From contig BRKX01000002.1 of the NCBI GenBank assembly GCA_026008535.1, positions 31,797,501 through 31,861,500 of the forward strand: a stretch of 64,000 bases of DNA. Direction: 5' to 3'. Positions 1 to 10,776 of this stretch are shown here, in pieces (the stretch's first letter is position 1; each line of letters begins with the position of its first letter). The notes beneath the pieces are model-generated. The model ran no database searches. It was not told where the DNA came from and saw nothing but the letters and a program-made list of their open reading frames with translations. This stretch comes from Perilla frutescens (lineage: Eukaryota; Streptophyta; Magnoliopsida; Lamiales; Lamiaceae). Made by a program: the position numbers and the translations under genes.

Positions 1-58
1 AACATGATAAAAACATACGGATTAATGCTTGGATTAGGACTAAAATATGAGTATTTTA
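1..58 (-). repeat. Athila 3' LTR, first 58 bp only
   Basis: This stretch matches the outer end of the 5' LTR (12145-12201) with scattered transitions. The outer TG of the LTR reads TA here (plus-strand TA at 57-58, against CA at 12200-12201). The remainder of the LTR is outside the window. Confidence 0.8.
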
Positions 59-69
59 ACTCCCCCAAA
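59..69 (-). other. Polypurine tract of the Athila element
   Basis: On the minus strand a purine run (TTTGGGGGAGT) directly abuts the 3' LTR start, where the plus-strand DNA primer of an LTR retrotransposon is expected. Confidence 0.6.
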
Positions 70-1370
70 CTTGAACTCTTATTTGTCCTCAAACAAGCAT
101 TTGGATACAACAAGAGAAGATCCTTAGCCTATTCTTTTTCTTCTAATTCATTCCCCCTAAGACATTTGTTAACACATTCTTTCACAAGGAACTAGAGTCA
201 GCATCACTATTCTTTTTTTTTTCTTTACTTCAAACAAGACTCACAACTCTAATGATTCCCATTTCTTTTCATTTCAAGGGGAAGGCTTTGAACCTCACAT
301 TTCTAGGCTTTTAAACATATTTCACAATTTTTTTTCTATCCGCATTTTGCTACCCACGGTTTTCGACACAGTAATTCCTTTACTTCCAAAACTCTCTCTA
401 CCCCCCTTTTCAAGAAAAATCAACACCAAGGGCTCAACGGGGCGAAAAAAGGTGACTTTCAAAAGAAGGAACAAATAAAGCTCAAAGTTTCCGACAAAAA
501 CCGTCTTAGGCCATCTTCGAGTTTTAAGCACAAATAGAATTCATGAAAGTCATCAAGCAAGTTCTAGAGATGCAAATATTCTTAACGAAACACACTTGAA
601 AGAACACAATAAAGCCCAAATCTCACAAGTGGCTAGGAATCAAGCCAAATTTCCACAATTTTGACTCGAGTGATACTTCGGCTTATCACTCTATCTCATG
701 CATACATTTTTCAAAATTTTCGCATAAACACAAAATAAATCATCATAGGCTCAGCATGATTTCCTATGTCTATCATTCCTTGTTTCCGTCACCAAATCAC
801 ACAAAACAAACGCAAGCTCAAGTTAGGAAAAATCATCACACACGATCATAGCCTAATCCAAGCATTACTATTACAAACCCAAATAGAACGATCCTCAAGA
901 TTGAATAAATCCATACAAATCATACACATATTCCTAAATATTCAAATAGTCAAATCCTAAATAGATAACAGTCATCCAAAGTAAATAAACTAAAAAGTCA
1001 TCATAATAATCCAAATACCAAATATAAATTGGTCAACTAAAAAGATGATAAAAGAGTGATTGTTGGTCTCCACTTTCACACCCCCTCCCCCAAATCTGTA
1101 CCAAACCATAGGAAGGACAAATTTGAGAGGAGAGATAGTGGGACCAAGAATCGAGGGGCAAACTCTTTAATCTTCAGTTGGAGGGCGGCGCGGGATGGAG
1201 TCAGATGGTGGCTGATACAGTGGGTACGGATACGGAGGATAGGGGTAGGGAGGGTAGTGCTGGTACTGGGGCATCTGTGGCGGTCGCTGATGAGACGATC
1301 CATGTTCAAGCTACTGGCCCATCATGCTCTCCATGCTAGAATGGAAATTGTTGAAACTCCCCTGCAATCC
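70..1370 (-). other. Athila 3' non-coding region between env-like ORF and polypurine tract
   Basis: About 1.3 kb of AT-rich sequence between the last env-like codon and the polypurine tract. I see no open frame of interest on either strand. It is the usual untranslated 3' part of an Athila internal domain. Confidence 0.6.
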
Positions 1371-2813
1371 CTAAATCTCAGCACTAATACCCATGAAACG
1401 GGTCCTAAAATCTTCCTCCAAGCCTGTGAATCTGGTATCAAAGCTCTCTTGCATACCTGAAAGACGCATATCTACCTCAATGCGCATGTCACCAAACTGC
1501 GAATTCATATCTACCCTCATTTTCCCCATGTTGGTTGCAATGTCGGTCATCAAGCCCTCCAATGTGCTAAAGCGATCCTCCTGGACATCCTCCCTGTTGC
1601 GTCGATTTTCCCTCGGCTAAGCCTGTGAGGTGGAGCCTCCAGCGTCATCCGCCCTAGATGCCCTTCGCGGCGTGTCTTCAGATGTGGTGATCAAAGGAAG
1701 GTGGGCCGAAGTATCCATCAACCATTTCTCATGCTCATCATAGATAGTCACATTGGTTAAGGCCGGATTAGGAAGAGGGAATTGGCGCTTGTTCATCAAC
1801 AGGAAGTCAAATGATGCAGAGGCAGAGTTCACAAACTTCGCATTACGGAGGTGCTCCATGTTGATAGATCGTTGGCCAGGCACACTTTGGTAGTTGGACA
1901 AATCGATGTCCAACACCGCAGCAATTGGGGTGATCAAACCCCCAACGCAAATGGTGCCTGTGCAGGAGGCTATTTGACGCTGACACTGGATGAAAAAATG
2001 AGCGGCAAAGTTCACCAGAATGGCATTGAGCATGCACCACATCATATAAAGCTCTTGAGTTCGGAGGCCACTGTTTTCATGTCTTGCAAGAACAGTGGAC
2101 GAGAGGAGCTTTTGCATGTATCGGAACACTGGATTGGGCAGGTGAGAGGCCTTGGTCTTGCTTGAATCGCACTGCGGGAGATTTGAGTTTGGCTCCACAA
2201 CACGATCATGGAAATCCTTGAAGTGAATGGACGGGTGATGAGGATTAAAAGTTCCATTGGTCGGGGCCTGAAACATGTTGTTGAGATACTCCATAGTGAA
2301 TCTCCAGTCGCGATTTCCCAGTCGAAAGGTGCAAGAGATAGGTCCCCTAGACGGAGTGGACTTCACTTTGAGAGTTGACAAGAACTCACGAACAAGCAAA
2401 TGGTATATCTTCCAGTCGTTTCCTCCAAGGATATGCGTCCACCTAATGCGTCTCAAAAGTCCCATAACACTCTCATAGATGCCTAACTTCTTCGTGGCAT
2501 TGACATCTATGAACTTAGTAGCAGCAACTTGGAAGCCTCGAGCTAGCTTCAACCATTTCTTCTTGTGGTCATAGTCATCCAAGAATATTTGCACTAGGGT
2601 GGGATCATTAGGCCCCATGTTGAGCGGGGGTAGAAGAGTACGAGTGTTGCTTGGCTCCTCATCTTTCTCATCTTTTTCTTTTTCTTCCTGCTCTTCGTCC
2701 TCTTGTTCTTCATCCTCCGAGAATTCAACCACTTCCTCTTTCTCGGATTTTTCTTCATATTTAAGTCTTCTTCAGGGTCCTCCCGCTTGTCTTCTTCTCC
2801 TAGTTTGCACCAT
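1371..2813 (-). pseudogene. Athila env-like ORF (Athila ORF-1 family), two in-frame stops
   Basis: The frame runs from an ATG at 2813 to a stop at 1371, about 480 codons. It is interrupted by TGA at 2774-2772 (codon 14) and TAG at 1619-1617. Between the breaks is an acidic, Glu/Asp/Lys-rich N-terminal stretch. It is followed by a globular region resembling the plant Athila ORF downstream of pol (residues such as RIRWTHILGGNDWKIYHLLV). After the second stop a coiled-coil-like tail with repeated Met/Asp/Phe spacing resumes in the same frame. Its role is unknown; in Athila/Calypso elements this position is called env-like. No signal peptide or clear transmembrane helix is obvious in the readable part. 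Both stops could be C-to-T decay of methylated DNA. Its position between pol and the 3' LTR supports the call. Confidence 0.75.
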
Positions 2814-4081
2814 GTTTGCAGGAGGAGCAACAACTCAAGTACCTTGTAAATATCAAAAGGGCGTTAAATTTTTTATAACAAAATGAGGGACAAATGGGTT
2901 TATTGGCAAAGGCATTCCAATACATGATAGCACAATGTTTGAACCTCAAGCCTTACTCAAGCATACCGCTCTAAAAAAAACAACATGAACAAAATCTCAT
3001 GTAAATTAAGAATTCATCATCTAACATCTAAATGAGCAAAATAATAAAGCAATGTTTGGGTTAAATAGAACAAAATATCCAAAAATGGGGCATAAAAAAT
3101 AAAGCACACTCATGAACGATGCAAAAACACAAATGAAGCATAGCAAAATCCCCACAACAAAGTTTAACCTTACTTATCTTTGTCAAATAAACTAAATACA
3201 AGCCAAATGTACCACATCAAGAAGAATGAACAAGAAATTTTGCCTAAGTAAAGAGCATAACCTTAAAATTCCTACACAAATTCCACAACATGCTCAACCT
3301 TTCAAATGAACCACTTAACAACACTCAAGGAGCATGGAATTGCATAGATCTAAGCAAGAATGGCAAGAATTTCTCATATACATGAATTTCCCCAATTTTT
3401 GACCTTAGAACCCTAGATTTGAGCAAGAATGAAAATTGAAACAATTTAACTCCATAAATTCACAAATTACAAAGCATACCCAAGGTTCACAAGGTGAGAA
3501 TCTCATAATGCAAGCAAGAAAAATGAAAATTATCCATACAAAAACATTTCACCATTAACACCCCATTTGGAAGCTTGGAGAGCTACAATCTTCAAACCAT
3601 GGAGAAGAAGAAGACAAAGAGGGAAAGATTCATACCTTAGAGAGATTGTGCGTTGAAGATGGAGTGGAGAAGCTATGGAGAGTGCACAAGTGTGTGAGTG
3701 CCGAGAGGTGAGAGAGATGGAGTGAAGAGAGTGTGTGAAAAATGAAAGAGATGAAGTAAGTATATAAAACCCGCCTAGCCCGTCGGCGCGACCTGGGCCA
3801 CACTTACCGGTCGGGTCGCACCAGCTCACCAAGGCACGAGCCGTCGGCACCGGTCGGGCCACGTTGCAGGCGGCTAAAATACCGCCGCGAACACGGAGCG
3901 GCGGTCGCGGGTCCTGGCCTGGGTCGTGCCGCATTGCAGTGTTGCTCGGTGCTATGGCTTCGACTCAGCCTTTGTCGACACTTCACATGCACATGTATAG
4001 CTCATATGCTCTATACTTAGCCATATTCGGGCAAAACTCCCCTGTTATTTAACACTAAAACCTAAACGAAATACAAGAAAA
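2814..4081 (-). other. Athila spacer upstream of env-like ORF: leader-like region with possible intron
   Basis: Read on the minus strand, a GC-rich block (about 3980-3790) is followed by a TATA-like box, a CT-rich leader and a plausible splice donor (AAGGTATG) near 3640. About 0.8 kb of T-rich, intron-like sequence then leads to the env-like ATG at 2813. No protein is encoded here in either direction. The architecture resembles the promoter and 5' UTR intron of a separate transcription unit. Confidence 0.45.
3761..3981 (-). promoter_or_regulatory. Internal U3-like promoter block ahead of the env-like ORF
   Basis: The plus-strand segment 3857-3981 is clearly similar to 11850-11975 in the U3 part of the 5' LTR; shared words include AATACCGCC, ACACGGAG and GGTCGCGGGT. 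On the minus strand it is followed by TATATA (plus 3761-3768), as the LTR block is followed by its own TATA near 11712-11722. The similarity is seen directly; promoter function is inference. An old, diverged solo LTR is the alternative. Confidence 0.5.
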
Positions 4082-4086
4082 CATAA

Positions 4087-5965
4087 TGTTTGCAGTCCAC
4101 AAATTGTATTTTTCGGTTTAGACTCAATACGCTAGAACTACTTGGAACCAAACCCGCAATTGGACGGGGTCAATTGTAGACGCGATAAGCTAACTCGAGT
4201 CGATCTCATAAGGAAGACTTCATGTGGGCAATTGACTTAAGGCTACGCATGCAACGTGCTAGAACGATGAAAATAAAACCTAAACATTCTAAACATTGGT
4301 TTGATGGTGATTTAAACTAAGAATTAAAACAAGCAATAAAACGAGTAAATGCAAATAACAATGATGATATCAAGATTGAGGAAAAAATTATGATACAAGC
4401 ATTAGGATGTGGATTCTCTCATTGGTTTTTCATTAAGCTCGCTTCAAGTTGGTTATATTAATCTCAAACACACGATAGACCCGTCGATTAGTTTAACTTC
4501 AATTACTGTCACCGTCTATCCGTTAAACATCTATCCGCTATATCATACGAGCAAGATCAATATATTAGGTTTATAAACCCAGTCCATCTAATTTTGAAGG
4601 AACCTAGGTCGGGATTTAGAATCTCCTCTCGGTCTCATCTAAAGCCTAGCAATGCTAAGTAGTGATCAAGTACTCAACATGATAGTCACAATTCCAACAA
4701 CAACAACCAACCATCACAAGCATAAATCAAAACCAAATCGATCATCCACCCCCTAATGGAGAGATTAGCCCATAACCATGCTTAAAACAACACAAATATC
4801 ATAAAAGTGCATCATCTCATAACCAAATGAAAATAACACCAACTTCTACAATATCCAATATTCTTCACAAGTTAGGGATGAACCCCTCCCCATAAATCAT
4901 TCAAGTTTAAGCAAGAGAATACCAAAAGAAAACCTTCCAACGAGCCTAGCTTCCGCAGATGGCTCAGAGTCGGACCTCTTCTCGTGTCCTCTTCCTTAAC
5001 CCTAGCTTGCTTGCCTCCTTTCTTTCCCTTCTCCTCCTCTCTTGAATGGTGGTGATGGTGGTGAAAATGGTGTAGAAAATGATGAAGATGGTGGTGTGTG
5101 AGTGTATAGAGAGAAATGAAAAATGGAGAGAAAGGTGGAGAAGATGAAGTATGGTGAGAGAATGGTAGAATGATGATGAATGAGGGAATATGGATGATAT
5201 CTCTCAATATCTATTGGAGATATGGGAGAGAGTGAGAGAATCGATAGATAGAGAGAGAGAGAGAGAGAGAGATGAGATGGAGAGAGAAAAGGTGATGGGA
5301 TGTTTTTATCATGAGAGGGATTTGAGGAGATTTGGTGGGAGATTGGAGAAATAAAAGTCCAAAGCTAGACTTAGGGAAAATTAATCCCTATATTCATACC
5401 CCTAAGATTTGGATATCCAAAAAGGATCTTCTTCAAAAGATGAAATCAAACAAGCCATGTGAAGAGAGTTGAGGAGAACAATCCTTATGCGAAATATTGT
5501 TGAAAAGCTAAAGATCGAGAGCAGGATGAGGATGTTTGGGGCGAAACAGGGCGTCCCGCGCACCGGCGGGACATCGCGCGCTCGCGGAATGCAGGGGCGC
5601 GCGCGCCCGCGGGAGGATGCGCGCTCGCGGGGCACCTTCTGCTGAGAGCACCCTCGCGCGGTCGCGGGGCTTGCGCGGCCGCGGGGCCTGATGTTGCGCG
5701 GTCGCGTGGTTCATGGCTCATTCTACCGGGTTTATCTCTTCCGCAAAGGGCTTGTCTCATCCTCGCTCCTCGTCACCTTAATGCCTAAAAATCGAGTTTT
5801 TACAAACAAAAGCTCAAGTTTTTCACAACTTGGCACATTCCACCATGAGAGCAACAAGTGAAGATAATCACACGAAATCTACAAATAAACTACTAGAAAT
5901 ACTAGAAAATAACATATATAACATGCAAAATCCTATAATAAAACAATACAAACAAACACTAAACA
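4087..5965 (-). mobile_element. Nested solo LTR (1879 bp) of a second gypsy family
   Basis: It starts TGTTT and ends AAACA on the plus strand, is 1879 bp long, and is flanked by the 5-bp direct repeat CATAA (4082-4086 and 5966-5970). No coding sequence lies inside. Minus-strand order is a GC-rich U3-like block (about 5720-5540), a GA/CT-rich stretch around 5280-5220, then an AT-rich U5-like end. Removing it and one CATAA rejoins Athila sequence downstream of pol. It is therefore a solo LTR left by LTR-LTR recombination, and it is younger than the host Athila. Confidence 0.8.
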
Positions 5966-5970
5966 CATAA

Positions 5971-6089
5971 CAATACCAAAAGCGAATAAAATGAAGCACA
6001 CTAAAGATAATGAAAAGAACACAAAATATTGGATTGTCTCCCAACAAGCGCTAAATTTAACTTCGCTAGCTCGACGGAGTACCATCATA
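5971..6089 (-). other. Short Athila post-pol segment
   Basis: Directly after the integrase stop the minus strand contains GCGCTTGTTGGGAGACAATC, a stretch conserved just after pol in many plant gypsy elements. It supports the direction of the element and shows that the solo LTR landed just downstream of pol. Confidence 0.5.
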
Positions 6090-7266
6090 TTAGGCATCGT
6101 CAAGGTAGCAAACGGACACCCCCATTTTTTCCTCCGGCTTGTAAAACTTTTTAACTCGGTGCCCATTCACCACAAACAAGCTTCCATCCTTGCCTTTTAG
6201 CTCAATTGTCTCTCCATCGAAAGTCCGTGCAATTGTGAACAGGCCACTGCATTTGGTCTTAAGCTTTCCCGGAAAGAGCTTGAGCCTAGAATTGAACAAA
6301 AGGACTTCATCTCCCGGGGCAAGGTCTTTTTGTCTCAAAAGCTTGTCATGGTAGACTTTGGCTCTTATCTTGTAAATAGTCGAATTCTCAAAAGCCTCCA
6401 TCCGAAATTCTTCTAGCTCATTCTACTTCAAGATGTGCTCTCCTATGGATGACACTGGGTCGAGGTTCAACTTCTTTGTGGCCCAAAAATCTTTATGAGA
6501 AAGCTCAACGGGCAAATGACAAGACTTCCCAAACACGAGTTGGTAGGGAGACATTTCTAGCGGAGTCTTGTAAGCCGTACGGTAAGCCCATAGTGCTTCA
6601 TCCAACAATGACGACCAATCCTTCCCATTTGTTCGGACTATCTTTTGAAGAATTTACTTCACTTCATGATTTACCAAATCGGCTTGACGGTTTTCTTGAG
6701 GGTGATAAGGTGTTGTCACCTTATGCTTGAATTCCATGCCTAGCAAGCAACTACACAACAATTCCCTCTCCGTAGTTGTGTAGTTGATTTGTGCCGAGTC
6801 CAATGTTTTGCTTCCATAGTAGATCACCCGAAACAATTTTTCTCTCATTTGCCCCAATGCGGCCCCCACGGCAACCTCGCTTGCATCACATATGAGCTCA
6901 AAGGACTCATTTCAATCCGGAGCAATGAGCACCGGGGCGTCATTAGGGCCTTCCTAAGTGTCTCAAACTCATGCACACAATCATCATAAAAAATAAAGTC
7001 ATTAGATTTTTCAAGCAATTTACACAAAGGCTTAAAATTTTTTGAAAAATCCTTAATGAAACGTCGATAGAACCCGGCATGGCCAAGGAAACTTCGGACA
7101 CCCTTTTCGTTTGTAGGGGTGGAAGCTTCTCAATGGCAACTATTTTGGCCCGATCCACCTCCAAGCCCGCAGCGGACACCTTGTGACCAAGGACTATTCC
7201 GTCTCTCACCATAAAATGACATTTTTCCCAATTTAGGACTAGGTTAGTCTCTTCACAACGCTGCAA
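6090..7266 (-). pseudogene. Athila pol: RT tail, RNase H and integrase remnants
   Basis: The RT thumb-like part (LVLNWEKCHFMV) starts at 7266. The frame shifts near 7100, where motifs expected next continue in another frame. RNase H-like sequence (YTTTEREL) around 6770 runs directly into an integrase-like motif (TTPYHPQENRQADL). The RNase H C-terminus, the integrase zinc finger and the first catalytic Asp residues are therefore missing: a large internal deletion near 6730-6750. The integrase core end (WAYRTAYKTPLEMSPYQLVF) is read at 6608-6423, and the C-terminal domain (LLRQKDLAPGDEVLLFNSRL) at 6401-6090. No complete enzyme can be made. Confidence 0.8.
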
Positions 7267-7269
7267 AAC

Positions 7270-8265
7270 TCAGGTTAGATTTTCCAAGCAATGATCAAAG
7301 GAATTTCCAAAAACTGAAAAATCATCCATAAAAACCTCCATTATCTTTTCAATCAAATCATGGAAAATTGTCATCATACATCTTTGAAATGTAGTCGGAG
7401 CATTACACAAATCGAAAGACATTCTTCTAAAAGTAAAAATTCCATAAGGACATGTAAAAGTAGATTTATGTTGGTCCTCGGGTGCAATCAAGATTTGGTT
7501 ATACCAGGAATAACCGTCAAGAAAACAATAGAACTCATACCCGGCCAACCTATCAAGCATTTGGTCAATAAAAGGTAACGGGAAATGGTCTTTTCTAGTG
7601 GAGGCATTTAAAGCACGATAATCAATACACACTCGCCAACCATTCACAATCCTAGTAGCAATCAACTCATTGCTTTCATCCTTCACTACGGTCATACCTC
7701 CCTTCTTAGCCACAACTTGGGTGGGACTCACCCACTCGCTATCGGAAATAGCATAAACAATACCCGCATCAAGCCATTTAAGAACTTCTTTCCTAACTAC
7801 TTCTTGCATTATAGGATTCAACCTACGATGTGGTTGGACACGAGGTTTGTAATCATCTTCTAGGAAGATCCTATGCATGTAAATGGTGGGGTTAATCCCC
7901 TTCAAATCCTCAATAGACCATCCTAAAGCGGATTTATATTTTCTCAAGACTCTTAACTACTTGTCAAGCTCACATGTCGATAAATAAGCTGACACAATCA
8001 CGGGATATGTCTCATTTTCACCCAAATAAGCATACTTCAAGTGATCCGGAAGGGGCTTCAACTCCTCCTTCTTGCCTTTCTCCTCACATCCTTCCTTCTT
8101 CAATGCTTCCTCTTTTTCATCCCTCAATGGCAAGAAGCGGTTTTCTCTTCTTCGGATTTTCTGTGGGGAATCAAGAGCACAAACACAATCTAAAATATCG
8201 GTGTTATCATCAAAAACATCAAATGAAGAAGAAGAGTAAAGGGATGCAAACAAGCTAGTCTCCAA
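7270..8265 (-). pseudogene. Athila pol: protease-RT linker and reverse transcriptase
   Basis: Stops at 7959-7957 and 7272-7270 bound the readable RT segment, which is in the same frame as gag and protease. RT landmarks in order are LGWSIEDLKGI, WVSPTQVVAKKGG, GWRVCIDYRALNAST, HFPLPFIDQMLDRLAG, FTFRRMSFDLCNAPTTFQRC and the catalytic FMDDFSVFG. The Asp pair of the polymerase site is present. 8265-7957 is the acidic/basic linker usual between protease and RT in Athila elements. RT copies element RNA into DNA in virus-like particles; this copy is interrupted. Confidence 0.85.
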
Positions 8266-8280
8266 GGCATCTTGAGATGT

Positions 8281-9801
8281 CTAGTGCTCCATCATTCTTT
8301 CTTCAACATATTCTTCTACAATCTTCATCACTTTACAATCCTCCACTCTCATAGACTCTTCATCATCATCATGAAATTTCATTACATTATAGATTGAAAA
8401 AGTGCTACTTTCATTATTTAATCGGAGTGTAAGCTCACCTTTGGACACATCAATAGGTGTCTTTCCCGTTGCCAAAAATGGCCTTCGCAAGATGAGTAGT
8501 ACGTTCTTGTCCTCTTCCATATCTAGAACAACAAAATCCACGGAAAAAATGAAATCATTCACCTTCACAAGAACATCCTCTACAACTCCCTTTGGATAAG
8601 TCAAGGACCTATCCGCCATTTGCAAGCAAATTGTTGTCAGCTTGATTTATCCAACATTGAGCTTCAAGAAGAATGACAATGGCATAAGGTTTATGCTTGC
8701 TCCCAAGTCACAAAGAGCCTTCTTCTCATAGTGATCTCCAATAGTCACGGTAATGTTGAAACTCCCGGGATCCTTCATCTTGGCTGGTAATTTCTTTTGA
8801 ATTAAGGCACTACAATTCTCCATTAGACTCACGGTCTCAAAATTACCCAATTTTCTCTTCCTTGTCACCACATCTTTGAGGAATTTGGCGTAGCTCAACA
8901 TTTGTTGCAAGGCCTCCACAAGAGGGAGGTTAATTTGGATCCTCCGAAATATATCAAGAAATTTGGAGAATTGCTCTTCATTCTTGGATTTTTGAAGCGT
9001 TTGAGGATAAGGCACCTTCACTTGCGGTTCATCCATCTTCTTTGGTTGAGGTGTTGCTTTGTCTTCGATTGGCTCATCTGCCCTGGTCTTCACTTTCTCC
9101 TCCACTACTTCTTCGTCTTGCCCTTCTTCAATGGTTGCCTTATCACCTTGCTTTGGCAGTTTGGGCCCTTTGTATGTGGTCCCACTCTGTAAGGTAATGG
9201 CCTTGCAATCCTTTGGGTTTACCGTTGTATTGGAGGGGAAATGTCCCGGTTGATGTTGACCTCCCACGATGGTGGCTAGTTGTCCCATTTGTTTCTCAAG
9301 CATCTTCAATTGTGTGTTGATCGCCGCTTGGTTGCTCTCAAGCTTCTCAAATCTTGTTTGAGATTCACCCATGTACTTATCGGTTTTATTCAATAAAGTC
9401 ATGAGAAGTTCTTCCATTTTTGGCTTCTTTTCCTCATCGATTACCCCATTTATAACTGAGAAGCCCGGTGGTGGTTGAAGGGCATTGTTTGGATTTCTAT
9501 AGGATAGATTTGGATGTGGTGGTCGGTTTTGATATTGGTTCCCCGGTCCACCATGTTGACCTTGGAAATGTGGCATGAACCCTTGATTATATGGCCTTTG
9601 GTGGTTCCCGTAACCACTTTGGTTGACATAATTAGCTTCTTCAAGATGAGGTAGAGTAGAAGCTTCGGCCCTTTACATCGCCATAGCTTCGATCTTGGAA
9701 TTCAAAGTCGATATTTGGGCGGCTAGAAGGGCTATCGAATCCGTGCTTGCATTAGTGTCCACCGTCTTCAATATTTGAATTCCATCTCTTTCACTCAGCC
9801 A
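8281..9801 (-). pseudogene. Athila gag C-terminal part and aspartic protease
   Basis: The frame continues from gag after the TAA at 9804, with further stops at 9675-9673, 8649-8647 and 8283-8281. The middle part is Gln/Asn/Pro-rich with a predicted coiled coil (EKLESNQAAINTQLKMLEKQ). The C-terminal part is an aspartic protease with ALCDLGASINLMPLS, where DLGAS is the active-site version used by Athila. RRPFLATGKTPID, in the following segment (8625-8281), is the second half of the protease fold. Its role would be to cleave the polyprotein. Confidence 0.8.
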
Positions 9802-10635
9802 TTAGTAGGCGTTGGAAGCCATCTCATCAATGATAGCTAATGCTTCTTTCGACCCCCTTCCTAGTAGAGATGCACCGGCGGTGGCATCTAGGATTCTCCT
9901 TACCTTGGGTGTTGATCCGGAGTAGAAAAGGCACACTTGATGGTCCGTACCAAAGCCATGGCCCGGACACTTCCTCAATATCTCACGGAATTGCTCCCAA
10001 GCTTTATACATAGACTCATCTTCCCTTTGCCTAAATTTGGTGATCTCCCCTTTGAGCTTGAGTGTCTTTTCCGGCGGAAAGAACTTTTGTAGAAACTTGA
10101 AGATCATTGTGTTCCAAGACTCAAACATCGATGGGGGTTGGTTTGACCACCACACCCTAGCTTTGTGACGGAGGGAAAAGTAGAATAGCCTAAGTCTCAC
10201 AGCATCTGGTACTCCATTCATTTTCACCATCCAGCATATCTCAAGGAATTGGTTGACGTGCTCATGAGGATCTTCAATTGTGGAGTCCCCAAATTGATTT
10301 TGGGAAACCATTGCTATCAATCTCGGCTTGAGCTCAAAGTTATTAGCATAAATAGCCGGTCCATTCCTTACTCCTTCATTGACAACGGTGTAAAATAAAT
10401 TCCGGATTGAAGCCTCCTCTTGGGCTCTTGCTTCCTCTTGGGCCCTCAATTATGCCCTCAGCTCCTCCATTTGTGCTTGCATCTCAAGGAGTAAGGGGTC
10501 TTGAATTGAGGGATTGGGAATTTGGTTGTTATCTCACATCATCCTTCATCGCCTAGCCGCGTTGCGATGATGACTTGTAGCTTCTATTTCAGGGTCGACT
10601 TCAAACAAAGGCTCTCCACGCAATCTTGTTCGCAT
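9802..10635 (-). pseudogene. Athila gag N-terminal part (Retrotrans_gag)
   Basis: The start is ATG at 10635 (protein MRTRLRGEPLFEVDPEIEA...), about 115 bases after the primer binding site and the first in-frame ATG. Stops follow at 10548, 10536, 10452 and 9804, all in one frame. The capsid-like domain shows ELKPRLIAMVSQNQFGD, EDPHEHVNQFLEIC, VRLRLFYFSLRHKARVWW, FLQKFFPPEKT and LDATAGASLLGRGSKEA, the plant retrotransposon gag signature. It would form the particle shell. The stops are of kinds that C-to-T change can produce. Confidence 0.85.
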
Positions 10636-10749
10636 ACACCACCTAACAAAAGCACAAGGTAAGTTGGGAACTTAAAAGAAAACAACACGTTTAATCTAGC
10701 AAAACAATTCTTGAAATGATATTGCATATACTCAAATAAACAAATTAAT

Positions 10750-10767
10750 TCCACGACAACGGCGCCA
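10750..10767 (-). other. Primer binding site, tRNA-Asp type
   Basis: The minus strand reads TGGCGCCGTTGTCGTGGA. The first eleven bases fit the 3' end of plant tRNA-Asp, the primer used by Athila/Calypso elements, with mismatches further in. It lies nine bases inside the 5' LTR. Confidence 0.8.
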
Positions 10768-10776
10768 AAAACTTTA

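Noticed and set aside
5402..5760. Three overlapping Arg/Ala/Pro-rich minus ORFs
   Set aside because: GC-rich U3 part of the nested solo LTR; open in several frames because of base composition.
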